A stretch of 64,000 nucleotides of DNA from Rheum nobile (lineage: Eukaryota > Streptophyta > Magnoliopsida > Caryophyllales > Polygonaceae). Both the position numbers and the translations under genes were made by a program. The notes below the pieces were generated by a model. The model had not been told where the DNA came from. It did not search any database and saw only the letters and a program-made list of their open reading frames with translations. This document shows, piece after piece, positions 43,456 to 54,546 of the stretch. Each line of letters opens with the position of its first letter. Position 1 is the stretch's first letter. The stretch lies in contig WOAB01000530.1 of assembly GCA_027886185.1 (NCBI GenBank), positions 620,001 to 684,000 on the forward strand. The letters run 5' to 3'.

Positions 43456-44290
43456 AACGTCAACGGCTTTTTTCGACCCTCTTGTTTCTAGGGATAGAGT
43501 TTTAAGGCTTTGGGATTTCTAGGGTTACAGTTTCTAGGTCTAGGGTTATGGTTTAAGATTTAGGGTTCGAGTTTCTATGGTACAAAGTTTCGGGTTAGGG
43601 TCTTAGCGTTTAAGATTTATAATTAGAGTGCTTGCCATATTAAACCATACATGGTTCAAGTGTTATTGTAACACATTAGGATTAGCTAACATTACAATAA
43701 CTTCTGCTAAGCACTTATTTTTCGTTAAATTTTATACCATATTTTGATAAATGTAAACATATATATCGACTTGTCATAATTTGTATAAAACTACAATTTT
43801 TATAAATATTTAAAACATACTTTAAAGTGTATATATATATATGATTTTTATATAAAACTTTATGACTATTAAAAAATAAATTTTAAAATTGACCCGCCTA
43901 AGGCCCAGGCACATAGACCAGTTGCACTAAAAATACAGCTCTGCAATTGAAAGAAGTTGAATAGAAAAAAAAAAAAAAATTGGTTAAAACCACCAATTAT
44001 ATACATGAATTTATAGGCAACCATCCGTTCTATTTAAAATTATTTTAAACCACCCAAACTTCGTCTTCTGTTAACAAATCACGACCCAGAGCCTCTAGCC
44101 GTCCAAATTTTCGTTAAAATGGTTCAAGAAGTACGAGGAAGCTGCCATGAGCTCTGTCGTCGCCTCGGCTAGAAGCCTTTCTCCTCCTCTCATAAAGTTC
44201 ATCCTTCTTGTTTCCGATTTATCGTAGATCTAGATTTTGTGAACTACCTTCTACTACTTTTGGAATCTCTATTCCATAATTGAAACCCTA
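43456..44290. repeat. Segmental duplication, copy 2
   Basis: Matches copy 1 at 38481-38960 and at 40570-40700 but is continuous across the region where copy 1 carries ~1.4 kb of extra sequence including the 39693 LTR. Here WFKKYEEAAMSSVVASARS-like coding text (44115-44180) runs into the shared block. Confidence 0.75.
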
Positions 44291-44520
44291 GGTGGCGCCA
44301 TCGGAGATGTCAAAGTCCCACGCCTCGACTTAGATTTTGTCAGATTCAATGGAGGAAAATACTCAACATTCGGCCCACCTTTAGATTATGTACATGTTCA
44401 TGATGTCCCAACCCCAATCGAACCTAATTTAATTGTTTTATCAAAGATTTTCCCTCGCCTAAGCCACCAGCTCCGCCAGACCTTGAGTTTGTACGTCCTC
44501 TCTTTCCCAAGTGGTTTGCA
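44289..44520 (+). pseudogene. Unrecognised coding remnant after duplication copy 2
   Basis: About 70 codons read openly from 44289 (GGAIGDVKVPRLDLDFV), and a second frame then gives a plausible tail (PAPPDLEFVRPLFPKW) that ends at TAA near 44534. A frameshift lies around 44450. Codon composition looks like a plant gene, but I do not recognise the family. Confidence 0.35.
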
Positions 44521-44534
44521 GATCTATAACCCAA

Positions 44535-45607
44535 CTTAAATTCAATTTTTTAGTTTGTTCTCGGTTTTCTCATAGTAATATCCATTTGAGGAAGAAGAAA
44601 GACCAAGGGTGTTTTTTCCATTAAACACATTATTGATCTGTGATTTTTTAGGAAAAAAACAAGATCATTATGATAATTTTATACATTTTAACGGAAATTT
44701 GAATGGCTAGAGACTTGGGGTGGTGATTTGTTAAGGGAAGACAAATTATGAGTGGTTTAAAATATCTTTAAATAAAACAAATATTTACACACAAATAGTG
44801 GTTTAAACCAATTTCGCCTAAAAAAAACCCATGTCACACTCAGGACAGTTGTTGATTTATTATAAATTTCAGTTACGTACCCAACCCATTAACCCAACAC
44901 TGTGAAATGTGTCACCGTTAAGTGTTAACACACCAAGCATATATAAACAAGTGTTTATTAAAATTTCCCCATTATAATAACATGTATAGATTATGCCACG
45001 AGACTCATAACGTGGTGAGATCTCTCACCTAAGGTTTCATCACCGACTAGAAGATTTAATTGGACCCATTCAAAAAAAAAGGGTAAACATAACTCGGAAA
45101 ATAATAAATAAAAAAGGGAAAATGAACCGTAAATCTATCAACTATGATAGGATTTATAAGAACAACTCCGCTGATATAAAAAAAAAAAAACTCCGTAGCT
45201 CCCTAGGTTTTATAAAAGTGATGAGTTCGATAAAGGCCAAGGGAGGTAGGCCCGATTCTTTTATTGATTTCAATGTCAATAAGTGTACGCCCTGTAAAAA
45301 ATGTGACCCCGCAATATTTATTTAATATAGGAGAGAAAAATATCATAATCATGGTACAACACGACATGAAGACGAAATGAGATAAGGAGTAAGATGTTTT
45401 GTCGGTAAGTTTGGTTAAATAGAGCGGTCGTTTTCAGCTGAGAAATAACGTACGTACACCTCCGCCTGTATTATAAGAATCAACGGCCTATCTCCATGAT
45501 TTTTCACACCCATATACAAAAACAATATTTCTTGAATATCTTCATCATACCAAAACTATACTCAAGTATTGTAATTCCGATCTCTAAGCAAGACATTAAT
45601 AGATAAG
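44535..45607. other. Intergenic upstream of glycine-rich protein gene
   Basis: AT-rich. A 67-codon frame at 45122 contains an A10 run and has no support. No TATA box close to the GRP start is unambiguous; TATTATAAG at 45469 is a weak candidate. Confidence 0.45.
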
Positions 45608-46099
45608 ATGGCGCATCATCACGGGCCAGGGGGCGGTCAAGGAGGCCCAGGGGGCGGTGGCGGTCCCGGTGGAGGAGGTCCCGGAGGCTTTGGTGGAGGC
45701 GGAGGTGGTCCGGGGGGCGGTGGAGGCTTTGGTGGTCCTGGCGGGGGTGGAGGCTTTGGTGGGGGTCCTGGTGGCGGGGGAGGATTTGGTCCTGGCGGCG
45801 GGGGTGGATTTGGAGGTCATCATGGTGGTGGTCCGGGAGGAGGGGGTGGATTTGGAGGTCATCAGGGTGGTGGTCCAGGAGGAGGTGGTGGATTTGGAGG
45901 TCATCATGGTGGTGGTCCAGGTGGCGGTGGCGGATTTGGAGGTCCGGAAGGCGGGCCCGGGGGAGGTTTCGGTGGCGGTGGAGGTTTTGGAGGCCCTGGT
46001 GGCGGTGGCGGTTTCGGAGGCCCTGGTGGCGGTGGCGGCGACGGTGGGGGTTTCGGAGGCCCTGGAGGGAGAGGTGGGGGTCATGGCCCTGGCCGCTGA
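45608..46099 (+). CDS. Glycine-rich protein, 163 residues
   Basis: Starts MAHHHGPGGGQ and is then built almost wholly of GGGGFGG, GGPGGGG and GGHHGGGPGGGG repeats, ending GGHGPGR. There is no signal peptide, RNA-binding domain or cysteine-rich tail, so it does not fit the secreted class I/II GRPs and is probably a small cytosolic or nuclear low-complexity protein. Three near-identical repeats of about 54 bp (45810-45930) contain the HH/HQ pairs. The glycine codons are mixed (GGT, GGC, GGA, GGG), which argues against a simple triplet expansion. The antisense strand is also open because of the repeat; I take the sense frame as real because it starts with a good ATG context after a pyrimidine/A-rich leader. 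Confidence 0.6.
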   Translation: MAHHHGPGGGQGGPGGGGGPGGGGPGGFGGGGGGPGGGGGFGGPGGGGGFGGGPGGGGGFGPGGGGGFGGHHGGGPGGGGGFGGHQGGGPGGGGGFGGHHGGGPGGGGGFGGPEGGPGGGFGGGGGFGGPGGGGGFGGPGGGGGDGGGFGGPGGRGGGHGPGR

Positions 46100-47344
46100 G
46101 TTTGAGCGAACCCTTAATTAGGTTGCGCGCGGTATAGTACGGAGTATATAGTGCGTACTATTCGCCATAAATACGGCCCGGTTTAATGGGTTATGTGGCG
46201 TTTGTTTACACTATCATCAATAATTTAGTACGTACGTGTATGTATATTTATGTAAGACTTTTTCCTAAGTTTCGACTGTTGATCGAGGTATCATGCCTTC
46301 TAGCTAGCTAGGGTCGGTTAAGTTTACATGCTTAATTTCACTCTGCTAATGTTCTTCTACTTCTTGTGTGTTTTGTTTAAAGAATAATGAAATATAAATG
46401 TGCTATGCAAGTCTTTAATTTACGCGCATTATCGGAGCTTTTGTGTTTGTCATATTAATTTCAATTTCTCGTGTGTTTTAACGTACTGCACATAAATTAA
46501 TCTCTACTAGTCGAGATTGATGTGCTGCAATTTGTCGACTGATAACACCTCTAATAATAACAAAGATTTCGGGCATCTTAACTGTGATCTTTATTGTGCA
46601 CAAAACCGACTTACCCAGGAAGGCTTGCACACTATCTGGAGTGATGCTAGCTTAATCCCTTGTTCCTTGAAAATGTTGCCAAAGTACATAGTTAAAAATG
46701 TTGTTTGGACATTATACTATAGTCGCTAGTTAAAAATGTTGTTTGAACATTATACTATAGTCGATCTATCTGCTTAATTATTAACAGAAACAAAACACTT
46801 AGTTTGAATAGTAGTTGAAGATTTTGAGAGGGGCATCAAATATGAGCAAGTCCTAGTTGTGCAGCAATGAAATGAAAGAGGGAAACAGGTTTGATTGGTG
46901 GATACCAATTTTGTTTTAAGGCTTCACATCATTTTGCTGCTTTCAATGGATAAAAGGGACATCCACAGCTCCTGTCTTGACTTTTTCTGAATTGCTTGTG
47001 TAGCAGGTTATTTTGATTAAGAAAGGATCATAATTTTATGAAACATAAGAAAATCAATTGGAGATCCATTTTCCATCTTCATAATTTCAGTTGATACCCT
47101 TCTTAAAATCTGCTGTGTTACAACCACAACCAAAACTATACAAACTACTAGATTTGTAATGACTATGAATACAACTTTTTGGTAACTTGAACCGTCCAAA
47201 TCAATATAGATCTAACAAATTACAACTAAAATCAAAATATATTAAGTCATTATCAAATCTCAATAAACCCAACCCAGAAACAACTCAACACTACTTCAAT
47301 GTTTTCATAATGCATGTGATGTCGTGAGCCCAAATTTATATATA
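46100..47344. other. Intergenic, mostly unexplained
   Basis: A ~37-bp tandem duplication (46691-46764, GTTAAAAATGTTGTTTG...ATACTATAGTCG) is the only structure seen. AATAATGAAATATAAATG at 46383 could serve as the GRP 3' end signal. There is no gene. Confidence 0.5.
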
Positions 47345-47520
47345 ACTAGTGTAATATCCATGTCTTGTCTTGTACGTGATTTGTTTATTTTTTAAAAATT
47401 TTCAAAAAATAGCATATAAAAATTATATACTTAATTGATATAAAAATATATAGGTAGTGACTGTTAATTATAAAAGTAGATGAATGTTAATATAAAAAAG
47501 ACTAATTGAATCAATAGTAT
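47345..47520 (-). mobile_element. Decayed Helitron 3' terminus (minus strand)
   Basis: ACTAGTGTAATATCCATG and the following ~170 bp align with 52500-52665, the terminus of a Helitron with a canonical hairpin. Here the hairpin is mutated (TCCATGTCTTGTCTTG instead of CCCGTGCCGTGCACGGG). Confidence 0.65.
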
Positions 47521-47666
47521 AAACAGTAGAAAAATCAATAGAGAAACATTCCATTAAAACAATAATAACTGGAAAAAATAAAATAAAAATCAGTAAAGAA
47601 ACATTCTGTACGTTAAGAAAATAATATAGAAAAAAAAACAGGAGAGAAAACAATAGAGAAAAAAAG

Positions 47667-48519
47667 TAGGGGTGGGCAAAAGTATCCGATCCGGCCGACC
47701 CGAATGGATAATCCGCCAATCCGAACCCTAAAAGACCGTATCCGAAAACATCCGTTTAATTTTTATTCGAATCCGATCCGATCCGGGTGATTTTTCCGGA
47801 TACGGATCGGAATATTTTGCTTACCAGATATCCGGGAATCCGGTACTATTAATATAATATATATATATATATATGTGTGTTTTTATAACTAATATACAAT
47901 GTTTAATTAGTTTAGATGATCTCAAAATGAAGCTTGTATATTTTTAAGTAATTAAACCACTTCAATTCTCCAATACAACATTTCTTATTTTATTCCTTCT
48001 AATAAAAAAAACAACATTGATTATTATTCTTATAAAATTAAAATCCTAAATCATGTATTGTCGCTTCACTAAACAGAGCAAATATGTTTTTTTGTCAGGA
48101 CTGAGTGTTCATCATTAAATTGAATTTTGATTATATAAGTTAAAGTTAAAACTTTATATATACTTGTCAATTCCTCTTGTTATAAAATATATACGTTTAT
48201 GGTTCTCAATCTGAAAAGGTTGACAAGTTTAATTGTTTGAAAAAATTACAGGGACTTGCAAATGGTGCTGATGTTTGACATTTAGTTTGCGCATTGTTAA
48301 TTTTGATGGAATCGAAAAAAGTATTATATTGATTTAATTTTTAATAGGTTTTCTAGTAACCGGATAATTTGGATATCCGAGTCAAATATCTGATCCGATC
48401 CGGATAATATATACCGGATATCCGGTCTAAAACGGACCGGATACGGATAGGAGTTTTGTAAATATTTTTTACCGGATATCTGACATACCGGATCAGATAT
48501 ATCCGTTTGCTCACCCCTA
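47667..48519. mobile_element. hAT-type non-autonomous element (about 850 bp)
   Basis: TAGGGGTGGGCAAA and TTTGCTCACCCCTA are inverted termini typical of plant hAT elements. Subterminal regions on both sides are packed with GGATATCCG/ATCCGATCCGG words (47690-47830 and 48360-48505). The interior is AT-rich and non-coding. It lies inside the minus-strand Helitron remnant. Confidence 0.75.
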
Positions 48520-48954
48520 AAAAAACTACTTGATCAACTAAAATTCAGAATTTGGATTCGTGCAATTCATGACATATCCTTTCATGCTTGTAAATTCGGA
48601 ATTTGGATTGGGATGATTAAGGATGAAAGGATAATTGAACCTCTATTGTGAGAGTTTATGTAATTACAGATTTTGTTTAGTTTGTAGAATTAAAAACTAT
48701 CAATCAACCGAAACTAATAATGAAAGAGAAAAAAATAATTTTGGTATAGTATACAGATGTTTAATTTGGAATCAAAATGTTGCCTTTATCATTGCACATC
48801 TTGCAATTGCAAAGATGGGTGATTGCAGATTTGGGAGCAAAATAAACTTTTCAGTATAGTACGGATGTATTGTTGACTTGTTGATATTTTGGAAGCAAAA
48901 TCTATTTTACTGCTATTTTCTAAGTAAAATTTAATACGGATGTATTTTGTGTTA

Positions 48955-51500
48955 AATTTTGGAAAGAATAGTGATTGTAGATTTTTGAAAGTTGTCTTTA
49001 TTATTTTTTGTTTAATTTTGGTGTAGTGTATGGATGTTTAATTTGGAAACAAAATATTGCCTTTATCATTACAAATCTTGACCTTTAGTTTTGGTAATAG
49101 AATAATCTTGTATATAAGAATAAATATTTATAGTTAGTTGCCACCTAATATACGTGATACGCGTGGGCGCAAGAAAAGACTCCACTCTAACTCTCTTTCA
49201 TTGCTCTAGAAACCAAAAATGAATAAAATCTCAAGTGGTAGAAACAATAACAAGATGTCATGTGGCATAAGAAGGGATGAGTTTAATAGGAGGATGTCAT
49301 ATGGTTTAGAGGGGTTATAGTTTAGTAGATATATAGTAGATTAAATTTTGGAAAGAAGAGTGATTGCAGATTTTGAAAAGTTGTCTTTATTATTTTCTGT
49401 TTAATTTTGGTATAGTGTACATATGTTTAATTTGAAAGGAAAATGTTGCCTTATCATTGCAGATCTTAACCCTTTAGTTTTTGATAATAGAATAATCCTA
49501 AATATAAGAATAAAGATTTCTGTAGATCTTCATTACCCGAAATATTGATTATATTGATTTTTTTTTTTAATCCGAAAATGGATAAAATGTCATGTGACAG
49601 AAACAATGACAGGATGTCATGTGGCATAAGAGGGTATGCGTTAAATAGGGGGATGTCACGTGGCTTAGAGGTATTATGGTTTAATAGATATATAGTAGAT
49701 TAAATTTTAGAAAGAATGGTAATTGTAGATTTTTGAAAGTTGTCAATATTATTTTTTGTTTAATTTTGTATAGTGTATGAACGTTTAATTTGGAAGGAAA
49801 ATGTTGTATTTATCATTGCAGATCTTGACTCTTTAGTTTTGGTAATAGAATAATCCTAAATATAAAAATAAAGATTTATGTACATCTTATACTACCCAAA
49901 ATATTGATTATATTGATTTTAAAAAAACGAAAATGCATAAAATGCCATGTGAACAAAACAATGACACGATGTCATATGGCCTAAGAAAGGGTGAGTTTAA
50001 TAAGAGGATGTCATGTGGCTTAGAGGGATTGTGGTTTAGTAGATATATAGTAGATTAAATTTTGAAAAGAAGGGTGATTGTAGATTTTTCAAAGTTGTCT
50101 TTATTATTTTCTGTTTAATTTTGGTATAGTGTACGAACATTTAATTTGGAAGTAAAGTGTTGCCTTTATCATTTCAGATCTCGACCCTTTAGTTTTGGTA
50201 ATAGAATAATCCTATATATAAGAATAAAGATTTATGCACATCTTGTACTACCCGAAATATTGATTATATTGATTTTTAAAATAAATAAAAAAGTGAAAAT
50301 GCATAAAATGCCATGTGATAAAAACAATGATCGGATGCTATGTGGCCTAAGAAATTGTGAGTTTAATAGAAGGATGTCATGTGACTTATGGATTGTGGTT
50401 TAGTAGATATATAGTAGATTAAATTTTGGAAAGAAGGGTGATTGCAGATTTTTGAAAACTGTCTTATTATTTTATGTTTAATTTTGGTATAGTGTACGGA
50501 TGCCTATTTTGGAATCAAAATATTGTCTTTATCATTACAGATCTTGACCCTTTAGTTTTGGCAATAAAATGACCCTATATATAAGAATACAGATTTCTGC
50601 AGATCTTGTATTACCCGAAATACTGATTATATTGATTTTTAAAAAAATCTAAAATGGATAAAATGTCATGTGGTAGAAACAATAACATGATGTCATGTTG
50701 CATAAGAAAGGATGAGCTTAGTATGAGGATGTCATATGGCTTAGAGTGGTTGTGGTTTGATAGATACGTAGTATATTAAATTTTGGAAAAAGTGTGATTG
50801 TAGATTTTTTAAAGTTTTCTTTATTATTTTTTGTTTAATTTTGGTATAGTATACGAATGTTTAATTTGGAAGAAAATGTTGCCTTTATCATAGCAGATCT
50901 TGACTTTTTAGTTTTTATAATAGAATAATCCTATATATATGAATATAGATTTTTGCAATTCTTGTATTACCCGAAATATTTATTATATTTATTAAAAAAA
51001 ACAAAAATAGATAAAATGCCATGTGGCAAAAACAATTATAGGATGTCATGTGGCATAAGAAGGGATGAGTTTAATAGGAGGATGTCATATGGATTAGAAG
51101 GGTTGTGATTTAGTAGATATATAGTAGATTAAATTTTGGAAAGAAGGGTAATTGCACATTTTTGAAATTAAGTTGCATTTATTATTTTCTGTTTAATTTT
51201 GGTATATATAGTGTATGGATGTTTTATTTGGAAGCAAAATGTTGTCTTTATCATTGCAGATATTGATCCATTATTTTCGGTAATAGAATAATCCTATATA
51301 TAAGATTAAAGATTTTTGAAGATCTTGTATTATTCGGAATATTGATTATATTGATTTAAAAAACAAAAAACAAAAATAGATAAAATGTCATGTGACAGAA
51401 ATAATGACAAAATGTCAAGTGGCATAAGAATGGGTAAGTTAAATAGGAGGATGCCACGTGGCTTAGAAGGATTGTGATTTAGTAGATATATAGTAGATTA
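48955..51500 (-). repeat. Tandem array of ~355-369-bp units, each ending in a Helitron 5' terminus
   Basis: Seven units end in the same word TAGTAGATATATAGTAGATTA (or a close variant) at about 49344, 49702, 50056, 50421, 50777, 51131 and 51500, a period of 355-369 bp. On the minus strand each reads TCTACTATATATCTACTAAACC, a plant Helitron 5' start (TC). Each unit repeats ATGTCATGTGGC two or three times, then TTGATTATATTGAT, CCTATATATAAGAATA and TTGCCTTTATCATTGCAGAT. Older, poorer copies extend to about 48640. No gene is present. Confidence 0.88.
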
Positions 51501-52080
51501 CTTGTAAATCTATACATATCATAAATGTATATAGTTGCCTAAAGTTTAAATTTGATAATGGCATACTCCGAATATATCATGTAAAAATATAATGTAAAAT
51601 TTATGATAATTTTATTATATTAATCCTTTTTATAAAAAAATATGTCAACACATATATAAACCTTTTCGAACAATAATATTATCAATATTAATATATAACT
51701 TAAATATAAAATAATATGTGAGGTGGTACTGATGTGGCATGATATCATTATCTGAAAGTTTAGGCGAAAGTTTTAAATGTCGAAGTGATATGTGGCATTT
51801 TAAGGAATTGCTTTACTATTATACATGGATACTTTTGGTATGGTATTATATATATTAGTAAATCTATATATATATCACAACTTATATAATTGCCTATAAT
51901 TTCAATATGAAAGTGAATGATACTCAACATTTTTCAAATAAAATATTTTGTAGAAAATTTGGTAATTTTTTATATCAATCTTAATTTTTTGTAAGTATGT
52001 TGACGTATGTATAAACTTTTTGTATTTGATTTATAATAATAAAACATATAAAATAATAATAAGGTGGTACATTTTGGAAA
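51501..52080. other. AT-rich intergenic, Helitron-like debris
   Basis: Words such as GATGTGGCATGATATCATTA and ATGTGGCATTTTAAGG resemble the array units, but no boundary is visible. Confidence 0.4.
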
Positions 52081-52500
52081 TAATTAATTATAGAAAATAG
52101 TTGTAAATCGATAGAACACATAAAATAACAATAAGGTGCTACATTTTTTGAAACAAATCACTTAGTTTCCAAAGCACATTTTATTGAATTTTTAATATTA
52201 TGTGGTCAATATTGGAAAGAATATAATAAAATATTGCAGATTTGTTTTAGTGCTTAAGAAAGATATGATACGGAATATTTTGTTGTACATTTTGGAAAGA
52301 TTTGATTGTAAATAATATTGATATGGTAAGTGTAGGATGCTATTATTGCAAATTTTTTATTTTTAAAATAAATCTAAAAAACTGATAGGCTGACATGTGT
52401 CCAATTTAATACCGTGACGCTATGTGGCAGCGTAAAAGTCGGGCTCATTCTGGAGGTACCACGTGGCGTATTCTGCTTTAGTATATATATATATAATAGA
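52081..52500 (-). mobile_element. Helitron 5' terminal segment (minus strand)
   Basis: On the minus strand it starts TCTATTATATATAT at 52500 and continues ACTAAAGC...CCACGTGG, then GCCACATAGCGTCACGG and GGACACATGTC. The same segment recurs at 58020-58373 and 59025-59250. It directly abuts the 3' end of another Helitron at 52501. Confidence 0.7.
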
Positions 52501-54060
52501 CTAGTGTAGTACCCGTGCCGTGCACGGGATTTGTTTATTCTTTCTTATATTTTAAAATATATATATATATATAAATTATATATTTAATTGATATAGAAAT
52601 ATGTAGGTAGTGACTATTATAAAAATAGATGAATGCTAATGTAAAAAAAGACTAATTGAATACAAAATATTGAAGAGATTAACAAAATACATTATCAAAA
52701 GAGAGGCGAAACTCTCCATAACTTTATTAATAGTAAAATTGGTTAAGTAGTTTTGAAACGTGGATAGTCATATTCCTAACATCTATACTACTAAAACGAT
52801 AAAGCATAATCAAAATATTTTATCTAATACTCGAAAATGAAACCCTAAACATAAAATCTCGTAAGATATTCAAAATTGCTATAAATTATGAAAAACTTCG
52901 TTGTATACTACATTGGTAGTGGTATTAGATCCTTTTTTTGTTTTTGTCCCATATCAAAATCTTCAAACCTTTTTTGTCAGTAACTTTTGATGATGCAACA
53001 CAAAACTGACCATGAGTGATGCAACATAAAACTGACCATGAGCAAGAACAGGACGTGGAAGATACAAACCGACATTTGTAAGAGATTGACCCTGGCTATT
53101 GTTTATCGTCATAGCAAAACAGACACTCAAGAGAAATTGTCTTCGTTGAAACTTGAACGGGTATGAAGTGTTTGACGGTGACATGAGCATGCGAGGATTC
53201 AAAACTATATGTCTAATATTGTAGTTAAAATAGTTCTTCCTTTTATGACATGACTGCCGAGTTGCGTGGTTATCAATCTTGTCCCATTGCATAAACTTGA
53301 AGAATGGTCAATATTTCAAAGCAGCATAATATGGACCTTAACCTTAATTTTCAATACATGATTTGGGATACCAAAACATCTAATACTTTTCAAGTAGTCA
53401 GAAGTATAAACAGTTGCATCATTGTCTGCATTAAAACCTGTCTTGCAAAGGCTATCCGAACTGAGATAGACTTTTTTATTACCTGGTAACAAAGACAATA
53501 TATAGTTATTAACTCTATCTACCTCTTCATGTGGTGGTGCAAGAATTGCTCGTTCTTCAAAGTATTTTGGAGACAATTGATTGTCCAAAGAGAGGGATAA
53601 ACAAACTTAATAATTGCTGGAATCATATCTAAGTCATAATCCTTCACCAATAGTTCATCAGGAATTTGTATTTGTGCTTCTCCATCTTGTCATCACCTAC
53701 AGTATCATCTTGGATATCATAATCAGATGTACCTTGTTGAATCATCGTGTTTCTTGTCAAATTAAGAATTTTGCAATATTCCCACAAATAAGAGGAATTA
53801 ATGGTGGCAAAAATAATATCTTGCTTGCTTCATTTTGTGATAATGGGTAGGATTTGCCTAAAGTCTCCACCAAATACTATGACTTTCCCTCCAAAAGGTT
53901 GTACTGAACTAAGGGGATTTATAGCCCATAGAATATCTTTTAAAGTCATGTCTAATGCTTCAAAATAGAATCTATTCGTCATCGGAGCTCATCTCAGATA
54001 ATAAGTTGGCATCACAATCCAATTCAGATAGTTTTGTACCTGAACTTAAGTTGTAAAGTT
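52501..54060 (-). mobile_element. Autonomous-type Helitron remnant (minus strand)
   Basis: The 3' end has the hairpin CCCGTGCAC...GCACGGG in + strand positions 52511-52528 and CTAG at 52501-52504. Inside lies a broken Pif1-type helicase reading toward that end, in the expected order. No Rep (HUH) domain was found; the left-over 5' part beyond about 54060 is missing or unrecognisable. Confidence 0.8.
52963..54010 (-). pseudogene. Helitron helicase (RepHel C-terminal Pif1 domain), broken
   Basis: From high to low coordinates: APMTNRFYFEALD (the text after the Walker B DE box), LKDILWAINPLSS, FGGKVIVFGGDFRQILPI (helicase motif III), NSSYLWEYCKILNLTRN, then YFEERAILAPPHEEVDRVN, YLSSDSLCKTG, and the last motifs NPRMLMSPSNTSYPFKFQRRQFLLSVCFAM (in part), INNSQGQSLTNVGLYLPRPV and HGQFYVA. 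Breaks: a one-base loss in the DE-A-P box near 53990, a TGA after motif III near 53840, and frame changes near 53600 and 53310. Related RepHel proteins initiate rolling-circle transposition; this copy cannot. Confidence 0.85.
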
Positions 54061-54546
54061 AACAAAACCATAATTTGTGAAGATGATCAAACTATATTAA
54101 CTACGACCAATAAGTACTTTAAAAAATAATAATAATAATGATAAATTATATTTAACAAATACGTTGTGAAGATTAGGCCCATATGAAATTTGGTTTACAA
54201 TTATGTTAAAGTGGGTTATTTATTTTATAGAGTTCTCGTTTAAAGAAAAAAAGACATTAGGAAAGAGCATATATATATATCATAATATAATATAATACAT
54301 ATATAAACAATACACTTGATAAATACAACATACTATATGCTATTTAGTTCGTATAAATTGGATTTAAATGACTTTCAATAGACTCTATGAAATACATTAG
54401 TTATGAAAATTGGTAAGTAAACTACTACAACATAAACACTGGATTTATCTTAATCGACTTTGAGAGAATCTTTTCAATAATATTTTATATATTCTTGATA
54501 GAAATCTACGGTTTTAAGCAATTTGTGAACTTGATCGTAAAAATAT
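54061..54546. other. AT-rich intergenic, nothing recognised
   Basis: No open frame or terminus is identified. It could be the decayed 5' half of the Helitron. Confidence 0.45.

Noticed and set aside
45596..46084. Thr/Ser/Ala-rich frame antisense to the glycine-rich gene
   Set aside because: Antisense of GGN codons cannot produce stops easily, so the frame is expected without selection.
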